Positions 34,219 to 44,950 of a stretch of DNA of 64,000 bases are shown here, piece by piece. A program made the translations under genes and the position numbers. The notes beneath the pieces were generated by a model. The model made no database searches, was not told the origin of the DNA, and saw nothing but the letters and a program-made list of their open reading frames with translations. Origin of the DNA: Clarkia xantiana subsp. parviflora (Eukaryota > Streptophyta > Magnoliopsida > Myrtales > Onagraceae); the NCBI GenBank assembly GCA_036873135.1, contig JAPTYO010000007.1:56406383-56470382 (forward strand), given 5' to 3'. The first letter of the stretch is position 1. Every line of letters begins with the position of its first letter.

Positions 34219-35404
34219 TAGAGTAATAGCTGACAGGATACGTCGGATCGCGGCTAATTACGTGATGCTGGACAATCAGCTATACAAGAAGGGCTGGTTC
34301 TCAACTCCGTACTTGAAGTGTGTGGCTGAGCCCGGCACAAGTCGAATCCTGAAGGAGGTGCATGAAGGGGTCGCGGCTTGTCATGAAGGGACCCGATCCA
34401 TTATGAGTAAAATGATGAACTTGGGCTATTATTGGCCTACGATGAGCAAGCAGGCGACGGCGTTGGTCCGATCCTGTGACGCGTGCCAGAGGTACGCCCC
34501 GAGTATTGTGGCTCCGGCTGCTAATCTGACGTCCATCAAGAGCGCTTGGCCCTTCGCGCAGTGGGGCATCGACTTGGTGGGACCTCTTCCACAAGCACAA
34601 GGTCAATGTAAGTATTTACTTGTAGCTATCGACTATTTTTCAAAATGGATAGAGGCAAAGGCGTTGGCCAGAACGACGGGGAACCAGATCGTCAAGTTCC
34701 TCCAGACCCATATTGTGTCCAGATACGGGATTCCCAAGGTGGTGATCAGCGACAATGGTCCACCGTTTAACGGGTCTCAGGTGAAGGAGTATTTGGAGGA
34801 GTTGAATATCGAGCATCGGACAGCTTCTGTACACCATGCTCAGACTAATGGCCAGGTGGAATCAGCCAACAAAATCGTGATGGATGGCCTGAAGAAGAGG
34901 GTCTATGCCTTGAAGGGCAAATGGCTGAATGAGCTGGAAAACGTGCTTTGGGCCGTTAGAACGACTCCCAAACGAGCAACTGGGGAGACTCCGTTTGGCC
35001 TTGTTTATGGCACGGAGGCTGTAGCTCCCGTGGAGGTAGCCATGGCATCCCATCGGATGAGATATTACGAACCTCTGACGAACGATGAGATGAGACGTGT
35101 GGACTTGGACTTGCTCGAAGAGAAGAGGCGGGAAGCCGACGAAGTCCAGGCTCGAATGCGTTTGGCGACGGCCAGGTATTACAATCGGCGAGTTAAGTCG
35201 CGACAATTCTTCGTCAGGGAGGTGGTTTGGCGTCGCAACAAGTTTACCCTTTTGGATCGGATCGGCAAGATGTCACCAAAATGGGAAGGACCTTACAAGG
35301 TCGTGGGGATGCCAACCCCGAATGCATACAAGTTGGAAGACCTCGATGGCAGAATATTAAAGCATTCTTTTAGTGGCGAACACTTGAAGAAACACTATGC
35401 TTGA
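34219..35404 (+). pseudogene. Gypsy-2 integrase
   Basis: The domain itself is intact for 380 codons from 34262, but separated from RT by the frameshift at 34213. Seen: zinc-binding His region and CDAC (residues 72-75); catalytic residues D104 (IDLVGPLP), D164 (SDNGPPF) and E200 (GQVESANK) with correct DD35E spacing; C-terminal GPYKVVGMPTPNAYKLEDL. All catalytic residues are present. Confidence 0.95.
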
Positions 35405-36190
35405 TGAAAAGTCGCCTTAAGTGGTGCCGAAAAGTCGCCTTAAGTGGTGCCCGATGTAAAATCGCCTTAAGTGGTGTATGTTATTTATCGTTTGATTCGA
35501 TGTAAGTGAATTTTGTGCCATCAATAAATAAAGAGGTTGCTTCCAAACAGAGCTATTCTTAGATTTATTCTAAGAGTTATAAAGTCTCCTTCAGTGGTGC
35601 ACGATACGAAGTCGCCATAAGTGGTGCACGATGTAAAGTCGCCTTAAGTGGTGCACGATGTAAAGTCTCCTTCAGTGGTGCACGATATTAAGTCGCCTTA
35701 AGTGGCGCAAGTTGTAAAGTCGCCTTCAGTGGTGCACGATATTAAGTCGCCTTAAGTGTCGCAAGTTGAGAAGTCGCCTTAGGTGGTGCACGATATTAAG
35801 TCGCCTTAAGTGGCGCAAGTTGAGAAGTCGCCTTAGGTGGTGCACGATGTAAAGTCACCTTAAATGGCGCAAGTTGAGAAGTCGCCTTAAGTGGTGCACG
35901 ATATTAAGTCGCTTTAAATGGCTCAGGTTGAAAAGTCGCCTTAAGTGGTGCACGATGTAAAGTCGCCTTCAATGGTGCACGATATTAAGTCGTCTTAGGT
36001 GGCGCAAGTTGAAAAAGTCGCCTTAGGTGAGGCACGAGATTAAGTCGTCTTAAGTGATGCACGAAATTAAGCCGTCTTAAGTGATGCGTGATTCTTGATT
36101 TTATTCTAAGTCTTGGAAAGTCGCCTTAAGTGGTGCATGATGGTAAGTCGCCTTAAGTGGTGCAAGTCAGTAAATCGTCTTAAGTGATGT
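35405..36190 (+). repeat. 27-bp tandem array of Gypsy-2
   Basis: About 25 units of AAGTCGCCTTAAGTGGTGCACGATGTA type, interrupted by unrelated sequence at 35480-35570. Units alternate between a CACGATATT and a GCAAGTTGAG ending, giving a 54-bp higher-order period. Tandem arrays downstream of pol are frequent in Tat elements. Confidence 0.9.
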
Positions 36191-36346
36191 ATGAGAATAT
36201 CTTAAGTATCGAGGTTTCGACTTAAGAAAGAATAGTAAAGCCACTGGGAGAAGTGCAATGAAAGAATCAGAACTAAGAGTAAAATAGGGCTCGAAGGCCC
36301 GATGATTACAAAACAAGGAAAATACATAAACTCTAGAGATATGCAG
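36191..36346. other. Spacer between the tandem array and the antisense gene
   Basis: Would form the 3' UTR of the antisense transcript. No AATAAA is seen close to the stop codon on the minus strand. Confidence 0.5.
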
Positions 36347-36798
36347 TTAGGCTTGGTCCTTGTCGGCGGCATCTACGGGAGCTGGGTCCACGAGGTCGGT
36401 GGCAGAAAGCCCCACAGGGTCAGCCGCTGGAGGGTTGACTATCGGGGTTATGGGATCGAGGAGTTTTCGGTGAAGAAGTAGCTCCTCTTCACTCTGAACT
36501 TGTGGTATGCATTTCCTGCCTTGAGCATCGGCTTCTCCGGTGAAGATGATGCATCCCTCCCGGAGAGCTGCCTCATAAGCAGTGCGGAAAATTTCGTTCA
36601 GAGCATAGTCGAAGTTGAAGGGCTTCCTTCCCTCGGAACCAGATTCACTGTCTGAAATCATCCATGGAAAGAGACATTAGGTTTTTCTGGGAAATTGCGA
36701 ACAAATCAAGCAGAAATTAAGGGAGAAGGTAAGCGAACAACAAAGAAGAAACCCCTACCTGACATAACAATTGGAGGCTGGGAGAATGAACTTGACAT
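36347..36798 (-). CDS. Antisense gene (aORF) of Gypsy-2, two exons
   Basis: Read opposite to gag-pol. ATG at 36798; exon 1 (36798-36759) encodes 13 residues and ends TCAG/GTAGGG. The 107-bp intron (36758-36652) ends GATTTCAG. Exon 2 (36651-36347) starts with the acidic DSESGSEG and ends ADKDQA stop. The predicted product is 114 residues, acidic and alanine-rich, with no recognised domain and no break. A TATA box lies about 100 nt upstream of the ATG. Extra ORFs in Tat elements are known; the exon structure is inferred from consensus splice sites. It is the only uninterrupted predicted coding unit of Gypsy-2. Confidence 0.65.
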
Positions 36799-36897
36799 TG
36801 CCGGAAAGATGACCGGAGGGACACTAAGGTCTCAGGAGTTGCAGAGAGCTTTTGAAAATTCGTAGACGATAAAAGGAAACTATACCCTGGGTGAGGG

Positions 36898-36904
36898 TTT
36901 TATA
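36898..36904 (-). promoter_or_regulatory. TATA box of the Gypsy-2 antisense gene
   Basis: Minus-strand CGCCTATAAAACCC, about 100 nt upstream of the antisense ATG. Confidence 0.6.
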
Positions 36905-37275
36905 GGCGAAAAGGACAGTCGAAGGGGCGCTTTAATCTGAACCGTCGAAGTTGAAGCGTTCTGATCTAGAACGTTGAGATGAAACGTGCAAAATGGCAGC
37001 AGGTGCAATGATGAAATAGCATGAAAAGCACTTCTCAGAAAAAGCAGACACAGAGAATCAGGCACGGGTACTGAGGACGTCACATCGTTATCCACTGCAT
37101 TGGATGGCTGGGGAACCGAGGAGTCCTCTCGGATTTGGCAGTTATCCACAGGGTATTGAGGAAACGTGAACGAGAAGACTCACACTAAGTGACCATGCCA
37201 AGGGAAAGATCCCCGACTTCGACGTCGGGAGGTCGGGAGTAGAGAAGACACGACGAACTGTAAGTCTCTCATGTC
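36905..37275. other. Gypsy-2 region upstream of the antisense promoter
   Basis: Non-coding, possible promoter-proximal region of the antisense gene. Contains the inverted pair TTCGACGTCGGGAGGTCGGG-like sequence at about 37218-37240. No ORF with a motif. Confidence 0.4.
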
Positions 37276-37286
37276 TTGGGGGCAAA
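37276..37286 (+). other. Polypurine tract of Gypsy-2
   Basis: TTGGGGGCAAA directly before the 3' LTR start TGATGGG. Confidence 0.85.
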
Positions 37287-38002
37287 TGATGGGTTCTGCT
37301 ATGACCGTTAGGCCCTTTAACGGTGAGGAAACGACAAACAGGCCCACTGGGCCCCAAATGAAGGTCAAGATGACCCAGGTGAAGGGTCCCAATGTAGGGA
37401 GTCCCGATGATGAAAGGTTCCGACAGAGTCGGTCCCGACAGGTGAGCTGGAAGCTCCCGATGAGAAGCCTTTAAATAGGCCCCGATGACGAATCCCTGAG
37501 AACGATTGGCCCTGTCACGATGACGAGGGGCCCCGAGCGGTGACATAACGAGATAACTCTGGAGTCCCCGATGTTAGTCGGGACTTGTTATCAGAGGTTA
37601 AGGCCAAGATACGCGGGGCATGGCCGAGATACGCGGAACGTGGTTGAGATACATGGAGCGTGGCCGAGATACGCGGGGCGTGGCCGAGATAAGCGAGATC
37701 ATGGCCTAGATAGGCGGGATCGCACCCGAGATACGCGGAATACGGGCTAACCACCCCCAACGGTTCACCAGGTAACTGAGGTACCTCGCCGCCTATAAAA
37801 GGGCAGAGGTCACCTCAGGTCATCTACGTTGTGTTATACACTTTGAGATTACTGCTTGCCAGTCCATACGAGATACTCATTTAAGCATCGGAGAGGGATT
37901 CTGGGTCACCGCCCGGTCTATCCCCTCTTTGCAGGACCAAGTGGAGCGAAGGAGCTAGGATCGCCGTCAAAGACCGTACCAGAGTTCCACCGTGATCCAA
38001 CA
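37287..38002 (+). repeat. 3' LTR of Gypsy-2 (716 bp)
   Basis: Almost identical to 27784-28484. It has an extra AGTCGGTCCCGAC-type segment near 37425 and few substitutions; TATAAAA at 37794-37800. Confidence 0.95.
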
Positions 38003-38007
38003 CTAAC
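38003..38007 (+). repeat. Target site duplication of Gypsy-2 (right)
   Basis: CTAAC, identical to 27779-27783. Confidence 0.95.
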
Positions 38008-39398
38008 AACAGGAGCGCAAGGATAAGGTGAGCTCTGAAGTAAGGCTCACCACCCGACTTACTGCGAAAGGACTTACCCAATTCACGGAGTGGACTTTGA
38101 TAAGAGAAACTCACTGGCTGTGCGTTAAACCACGGTTAGGGCCATTAATGGTCATAGTCACAAGTCTCGGTCCCAAGCTGCACCATATGGATGTTAGGAC
38201 CGCATTCCTCCACGGAAACCTGGAGGAAGAGATCTACATGGAGCAACCATAGGGTTTCATAACTCCTGTTAACGAATGTAAAGTTTGTAAACTCCAAAGG
38301 TCCATCTAAGGTCTTATACAGTCGTCTCGGCAATGGTACCGCAGATTCCACGTGGAAATCGTAGGAAACGGATTCATGAATCTTCATGAGGGTACATGCG
38401 TGTATTATAAGACCTCCAGGTCCAAGTATGTCATCTTAACCTTATACGTGGACGACATACTCATTGCTGCAAACGACATGAGTTTCATGAATAAGTCAAA
38501 ATCCTGGTTAGCATCTGTATTAGAGATGAAAGACATGGGAGAGGCCATGTATATCTTAGGCATTAAAATTGCTAGAGATCGGGCTACCCGGAAATTGTGT
38601 CTGTCTCAAGAAGCCTATATCAACAAGCTGTTGAAAAGGTTCAAATTACAGGATACCAAACCCGTGGATATGTCGGTGGTAATTGGGTGCGCACTGTCAA
38701 AATGTGACGGCCCCAAGAACCTGGCAGAGCGCGAATAGATGAAGGGTGCAGAATATTTAAGCATGGTTGGTAGTTTGATGTACGCCATGCAATGCACCCG
38801 TCCAGATATCTGTTATGCCGTGGGCCTAGTAGCACGTTTCCAATCAGATCCGGGCTATCAGCATTTAAAGGCTGTAAAACGAATAATTCGTTATCTGAAA
38901 GGTACTGTCGACTATGCTATGTGCTATGAGGGCGGGAAGTTAAAATTGACCGGTTACAGTTACGCCGACCATGGTGGCGATCCGGATGATCGTAAGTCCA
39001 CCACAAGGGGAGTGTTCCTCCTTGCTAAAGCCGCCATTTCATGGACGAGCAAGAAGCAAACCTGTGTCCCGCTGTCAGCGATGGAATCAGAATTCGTAGC
39101 TCTCTCTAAGAATGCACAGAAAGCAGTCTGGCTAAAAAGGCTTCTTACTGAGCTGCTTAATGGTGACGACGAGAGTAAACCTGTCAGGCAGCCATTGCGG
39201 CAGTTAAGAATCCAAAGTACCATAGTAAGACCAAACACATTGATGTGAAATATTTTTATGCTAAATCTATGGTAGATGACAATATAATCACTATGGAATA
39301 ATTGTCCACTGATAATATGATTGCTGACCCATTAACTAAACCACTACGCAGGGAGATATTCGAAAAGCATGTAAAACTTTGGATTGCGTAGGGTTTAG
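38008..39398 (+). pseudogene. Copia-3 reverse transcriptase and RNase H (right part)
   Basis: Continues Copia-3 after Gypsy-2: RTAFLHGNLEEEIYMEQP, LYVDDILIAANDMSF with YVDD, CTRPDICYAVGLVARFQSDP, then RNase H with DDRKSTTRGVFLLAK and C-terminal LRRV. Stops near 38251, 38310 and 38736, and a frameshift near 39186. Confidence 0.9.
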
Positions 39399-39623
39399 AA
39401 ATGGCATGTATCTGTGATAATAATTTGATATTAGAAAGTTACATTTTGTAAGCGAAAGAATTGAAACTGATTTTATGATCAATCGACGTCAAAATGTTTT
39501 GATTACATCAAATTTACGGTCTATAAACTAAGTCGTAGGAGGACGCAATCCTCTTCCAAACTATGTCGAATGTGGGCCTTACCTAGTCACACATGTACGG
39601 TCGTCTTGTGATGGAGGGAGGAT
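39399..39623 (+). other. Start of the Copia-3 3' region (truncated)
   Basis: Matches 7146-7370 of Copia-1 (CGACGTC, GGTCTATAAACTAAGTCGTAGG), then stops where a Gypsy-N-type LTR begins. No Copia-3 3' LTR is present in the window. Confidence 0.75.
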
Positions 39624-40144
39624 GTTGAGGTCGATTCCACCTGGGACACCTCGGGTTGCTCTTCACTAATGGTTTGGATGTGCACGCAGGTACGGTCTCC
39701 TGTCAGCATGTCACGATCCACGATCCGCGAACCTCGATCCTTGAACCCCGAACTTGGCTTTGGCTCTAATCTCGGTCTCCTACACGTCGGGTCCTGCAAA
39801 ACGGGCAATAACCAGCATGGGGAGGGGGGTGGCGCTGGTCGAGCCCTCTCCAATGCTTAATTCACAATCTAGAGAGAGAAAGTATGTAGAGAGAGGTCAG
39901 AGCACAAATAGCCAATTTGGGAGAGTCTCGAGTTAAGTTGTCAAATGGGAGGTCTAGGTCCTTATTTATAGGAAACCCGAGAACCGTACCCGGTTTTATG
40001 TGGTTCAATGCCGGTTTAAAGGAAAACGCTTACCGACATCGAGGTTGGCTATGTGCGCACTGACTTCTCATACTTAGTAAAAATAATAGGGGTAAGCACG
40101 CGGTGCCAGTCAACAGTCCGGACCATGTCGGATGTCCTGCCATC
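39624..40144 (-). repeat. Solo or truncated LTR of the Gypsy-N family
   Basis: Shares GGAGGGGGGTGG, GAGCCCTCTCC, ATGCTTAA, AGAGAGAAA and CTTATTTATAGG with the Gypsy-N LTRs and ends CCATCA. Diverged and shorter. No matching target duplication; boundaries approximate. Confidence 0.65.
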
Positions 40145-40230
40145 AATATTTGGACATTTCTGCTAAGAAGGATGAGGCTCCCGCTAAGTCTACTACAAAG
40201 AAAGATGGGAATCCGGCCAAATCTTCTTAG
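40145..40230 (+). pseudogene. C-terminal end of the Gypsy-3 antisense gene
   Basis: Plus-strand frame reading YLDISAKKDEAPAKSTTK and ending AKSS stop at 40230, Lys/Ser-rich, antisense to the element. AATAAAG follows within ten bases as a possible poly(A) signal. The rest is replaced by the LTR on the left. The position matches the antisense gene of Gypsy-2. Confidence 0.45.
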
Positions 40231-40454
40231 ATAATAAAGCATCTTTCGTATTTTTGTAATTCACTACTCTCCTTAATGAAAAATATATTTAAGTTCTTCT
40301 TTTTGTGTTGAGGGCGTTATCTTTATACTTCGCGTAAAGTTGGAGTATTTATTAATTTATTTTATCGATTTGTTGACAGGCCTAGGCTCTATGGCCATTT
40401 TGGGTCTATTATGACGACTATTGATTTTGTTTAGGAATAAATGGTTTTATTAAA
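40231..40454. other. Gypsy-3 spacer
   Basis: AT-rich sequence between the antisense frame and the tandem array; nothing recognisable. Confidence 0.4.
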
Positions 40455-40965
40455 TAGGTTTAACAGAGACGCATCAGACGTTTTGATGATCGACTCTTGA
40501 GTTCTTCTGCACTGCAAGTAGTCGATCCATCTGAGTGATTTGATTGATATCAGATGTTTTGATGATCGACTCTTGAGTTCTTCTGCACTGCAAGTAGTCG
40601 ATCCGTCTGAGTGATTTAGTGGATATCTGACGTTTTGATGATCGACTCTTGAGTTCTTCTGCACTGCAAGTAGTCGATCCGTCTGAATGATTTAGTGGAT
40701 ATCAGACGTTTTGATGATCGACTCTTGAGTTCTTCTGCACTGCAAGTAGTCGATCCATCTGAGTGATTTGACTGATATCAGATGTTTTGATGATCGACTC
40801 TTGAGTTCTTCTGCACTGCAAGTAGTCGATCCGTCTGAGTGATTCAGTGGATATCAGACGTTTTGATGATCGACTCTTGAGTTCTTTGTAATTTTTCGAC
40901 GCCGCATCGACTAATCTGAGTGATTTAGATGATATCAGATTGTTGTTAGTCAGTTTATTCTTGAG
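40455..40965. repeat. About 75-bp tandem repeat of Gypsy-3 (5-6 units)
   Basis: Units of GATCGACTCTTGAGTTCTTC, then TGCACTGCAAGTAGTCGATC, then GTCTGAGTGATTTAGTG with few differences. It occupies the same place as the 27-bp array of Gypsy-2. Confidence 0.9.
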
Positions 40966-41118
40966 TGCTGGTCGCCTAGAAAGAAAAGCTCGGATATCTT
41001 GAAAAAGGGAGGGCCTTTTTTAAAAAGGCTTGCATTCATTTATCCGTCCAGAATCTTACAAAGAAAAAGCGTCATAGAACAAACATTAGCCTTAAAAATA
41101 AGCGAAATTATTTTCTTA

Positions 41119-41780
41119 CTAGGGCGCCGTTTCTATGACTTCTCTCTGGTTCCGGCGTCTCATCGTACTGACGTAACGTCGTCGAGATGCAGTTTGATCG
41201 CCTCTCACTTCCCCTATACCGTGTGGTGTCGGGAATTTCATTACTTGATGAGTTGTTGAGGGGATTGTTCGGTGAGGATTAAGAGTCGTTCTTCCAATAA
41301 TGGCATTGTATGCTGAGGTGGCATCGACGACTACGAAGAGCACATCTATGGTTAGAGTCGTCTTCCCTTTTCCCAGAACTATAGGGAGTTTGATAGCGCC
41401 CATTGGATAGGTGGTCCTTCCGGCAAATCCTATGAGAGGAAAGTCGACTTTCAGGAGATCCCTCTGTGTTAATCCCAGACTCTGGAAAGCTTCGTAAAAA
41501 AGTATATCGGTCGAGCTTCCACTGTCGATTAAAATTCTCTTGACCTCATAATCTGCCAAAGTGGCAATGATGACCAGAGCGTCGTCATGCGGTTGGGTGA
41601 CCATTATAAGGTCGTCGGTGGTGAAACTTATAACCACTAGGTCGACTTCTTCTGGCGCCTTCCCTTTATCTCTGCCTTGTGAGATCTGGGTGGCATAAAC
41701 TTCTCGAGCAGTGTTGGTTTCCCCTCTTGAGGCGAATCCTCCAGCAATGACGTTGATTGTCCCTCTTGGGGGTGGGTTGT
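41119..41780 (-). pseudogene. Gypsy-3 aspartic protease
   Basis: On the minus strand: INVIAGGF, EVYATQISQG, DDALVIIATL, ILIDSGSSTDILFYEAF (DSG active site) and NAIIGRTTLNP. The domain is nearly complete; a stop at 41119 and the deletion follow. Confidence 0.85.
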
Positions 41781-41870
41781 TATAAGGGGGAGATCGAGAA
41801 TTTGTTCTGGGGCTTCGACTCTGTTTTAGAGTAATTTGCCCCTTCGGATTAAAGCCTCGATGTCATGTTT

Positions 41871-43175
41871 CTAGGTGACACATTCGTTAGTGTCGTGTCC
41901 CTGAACCCGATGATATCGACAATAATCGTTCATCTGAGATCCCATCGGTCCCTTTTTAACCAGGGGAGGATCATCCAGCTTAATTTTTTCCATCTCCTGG
42001 AGCACGACTGATATATTGTGTGTGAGAGGAGTAAACTTTCCTGGATAGGGGTTAGGATTTTTCATTCTGGGACGGTTTCCGGGTCGGAAGTCTCCCTCTC
42101 GTCTTTCTTCCCTCCTAGGTGGTCGAGAAGCAATGCCTTCTTCGGCTTTTGTTGGCACGACAGGGCGCTTGATTTCTCGAGGCGACTTCTCGTGTGATCT
42201 TTCCAGATCTATGTACTTCTTCACCTTCGTGGTGAGGGCATCGATCTTTCTCACCGGTTTCATCACCATGTTGTCCTTCAGAGCTTGGCTCTGTGTCCTA
42301 AGACCTCTCCAGAAGGTCCTGATCAACTCGCCATCCGTAGCGTCTTCATTTAACTGTTGGAGTATCTTATGGAACCTAGTGTAATAATTGGCCAAGGTTT
42401 CATCAGAACCTTGTTCAATTTTATCTAGGAAATCCATACTCTTCAGGCGCTATCTCTGGCCTATATGGCCTTCGATGAATTTAGCCTTCAGTTCCTCCCA
42501 TGAATCGATCGAGTTGTCGGGGAGGCCATAGAACCAAGTAGACGCCTCTTCTTTCAACGTAGTTAGGAAGAGGGCTGCATAGTGATCCAGGATTGCCCCT
42601 CTCCCCAGGAGGGAAGAGTTATGGGCGTTGATGTGGCGAACAGGATCTCCTTCTCCTGTGTAGTCGTCAATATTCCTCGCAAAAACTTGCGGAGGAACTC
42701 GAGTGTTGAACAACATTTTAGAGAAAGGATGAGAGGTATGATCACGAACAATCAGCAAATCATTCGTCCCCCTTCTCTTTTTCTCTAACAATTCTTCCAC
42801 ATGTCCCATAGTGAATAAGACAGGTTCTTTGCTCGCCATTTCTCCTTCAAGAGCCTTAGGAATTTCTTTCTCCAGGATTTTCACGCTGGACGCCACCTCC
42901 TCCTTTTGGGAAGTTTCTTGAGCGGGTGCCTTTTCGGGGATGGTGCCCGCCTGGGCTCGATTCCAAAAGGTTATGAAGGCCGCCAATACTTCTTGGGGGA
43001 CAGCCGGGGGGACTGTCCTTGCTTCTTCTGGATTTGGTAATGACCTGGAATGACTGAGATTTCCATCATTACCTCCGCCGTTAGCTTGTGGAATGGACGG
43101 ATCTTCTCTGGTGATTGACTTCGAGGTGGTAGGATCCGCTGGGGGATTATTTCCTTCCACTGGAAGGTTGGTCAT
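41871..43175 (-). pseudogene. Gypsy-3 gag
   Basis: Start at 43175 (MTNLPVEGNNPPAD). Retrotrans_gag core with DGEGDP-like YTGEGDPVRHINAHNS, EASTWFYGLPDNSI and WEELKAKFIEGH. One in-frame TAG at 42447-42449 splits an otherwise open frame. The C-terminus has CRYHRVQGHDTNEC, a C-x2-H-x4-H-x4-C knuckle, and ends at 41871. Confidence 0.9.
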
Positions 43176-43212
43176 CTTGTTGCTGATCTAGAGGTCACGA
43201 CTTTTTGATCGG

Positions 43213-43234
43213 AGTTCCCACAGATGGCGCCAAA
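43213..43234 (-). other. Primer binding site of Gypsy-3
   Basis: Minus strand TTTGGCGCCATCTGTGGGA right after the LTR, as in Gypsy-2. Confidence 0.75.
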
Positions 43235-44002
43235 TGTTGGGATCAAAATGACGTGGCCTTGAACTTCTGGGAATGGACTTCCAAGTAGCGCCTCGGACTT
43301 AGCTCTCTCGAACGCTAGGTTTTCCTCTAAGAGGTTATGTGGGGCGAGAACCTGAAAAAGGGGTGGGGATGGCCCCTGAGTCCACTCCGAAGCTTAAGTC
43401 AGTAATGGATTTGAGAGTAATAATATATGAACGTATTTAGAAATAATTGAATGTAATCAAGTAAAATAGAAATAGTCCCTATTTATAGGGATAAGTTACC
43501 GACTTTATATTGCGGTTACCCTCCTTGGTGGGTTTCTCTTCAGAGTCGGTCAAGCAGGTGACAAGCAGGTCGCCACCTCATCTTTACTTCTAGAGGAAGG
43601 TTTCCCCTGATGACGGTTGAAGCAGGTCGCCACCTGTGTTTACTTCCGGAGGACGGTTTCCTCTGATGATAGTGACAAGCAGGTCGCCACCTATCTTTAC
43701 CTTCGAAGGAAGGTTTCTTCTGATGATAGTGACCAGCAGGTCGCCACCTTTCTTTACCTTCGAAGGAAGGTTTCTTCTGATAGTGACTAGCAGGTCGCCA
43801 CCTGTCTTTACCTTCGAAGGAAGGTTTCTTCTGATGGCAGGCGGTCGCACTTTGGAAGTCGACTTTTTCATAAGTTGTCGTCGACCTTTCATCCCTATCT
43901 CGTTAAGACGAGTTAGAAAGGTCGACGACTCTTCTTTCCATGTCCTTTGTACGTACTCGACTTTTGTGATTAATGGCGAGTTTAATTAATCATAACCCAA
44001 CA
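43235..44002 (-). repeat. 5' LTR of Gypsy-3 (768 bp)
   Basis: Minus strand TGTTGGGTTATG to GATCCCAACA. TATAAATA at 43480-43487 (minus). Internal array of about 58-bp units (GCAGGTCGCCACCT, CCTTCGAAGGAAGGTTTC) at 43585-43830. Confidence 0.9.
43585..43830 (-). repeat. Tandem repeats in the Gypsy-3 LTR
   Basis: Four to five units of about 58 bp centred on AAGGAAGGTTTCTTCTGATG and CAGGTCGCCACCT. Confidence 0.85.
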
Positions 44003-44649
44003 TATATAATTCTACCATCCATGTAAATCATCATACGCTAGTAACATTCATCATACAAACCACACTCATGCTTACGCGTCATGCGTCCAATGTTTCTAGG
44101 AACTCATGCTTGCATATATAATTCTACTTCCAAGTAAATTATCAAATGCGGCTACATCCTCAATAATCTAGCATACGTGTCAAACATAAAACATTCACAT
44201 CAATCATACACATTTGGCGACTGGTTTTCGATTTTAAAATAATTGTATACATTAGGGGTTGATTTGCAATTCATGCTTATATTCAATCACGCAACATTCT
44301 AGACATGAATCCTAAACATTTCCAACCATCACAACATGTCTATCGTAGTGCGCATTCCATATATTTAACCATGGCTCCGCCCCCAATATGCAATATCCAG
44401 CTAGCTTGACTCAGTCAAGACAATATTTCTAATCATGCATAAATATATATTGAATAATAAATAATTGTAATTCAGCCCACTAATTAATCTAGTCCCAAAA
44501 ACATGTACATCTGAAATCCATCCCCATAATCGAAACAATGCATAAAGGTTATCAACCCTTGAGCACTATGTATGCCATTTAAGGTTCAAAACATTTGGAT
44601 TTTAAAACTTGACCTCACTATTTTAATAGACTTGAATTCGGTTTTGAAA

Positions 44650-44950
44650 ATTCAGTTCGGTTCAGTCAAATTCGGTCCGGTTTGGTCCGGTTCGGTTCGA
44701 TCCAAAAAATCCGGTTCGGTATAAACCGGTTTGGTTCGGTCCGAAAATAAATATCCGGTTCGGACCGGTTTTACTTTTAATATCTGGTTCGGTCTGAACC
44801 GATCCAATAAAAATAAGGTTCGGTTCGGTTCAACACTCAAAACCGGTTTGATTAGATCCACTTAGTTACCCCGGTCTGTCCCGACCCAATTAGGTCGAAC
44901 CGATTTAGAAAATCCGGTTCGATTTTAATTCGTCCCGGTCTGACATATTG
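44650..44950 (-). repeat. Degenerate CGGTTC repeat in the Copia-4 leader
   Basis: Minus-strand counterpart of 23945-24240, rich in GGTTCGGTCC / CCGGTTCGG. Confidence 0.75.

Larger units (their letters stand above)
27784..38002 (+). mobile_element. Gypsy-2: full-length Tat-lineage Ty3/Gypsy retrotransposon
   Basis: Complete structure: LTRs of 701 and 716 bp, perfect 5-bp target duplication, primer site, gag, CHHC knuckle, protease, RT, RNase H, a second RNase H, integrase, 27-bp tandem array, antisense gene and purine tract. The two RNase H domains and the antisense gene mark the Tat lineage. It is disabled by a nested Copia fragment and several frameshifts or stops, although the LTRs are very similar apart from a 15-bp indel. 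Confidence 0.95.
40145..44002 (-). mobile_element. Gypsy-3: internally deleted Tat-lineage element, related to Gypsy-1
   Basis: Reads right to left: 5' LTR, primer site, gag, protease, then directly tandem repeats and the end of an antisense gene. RT, RNase H and integrase are absent, so the deletion junction lies near 41000-41118. It is inserted in the Copia-4 leader at 44002. Confidence 0.85.
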
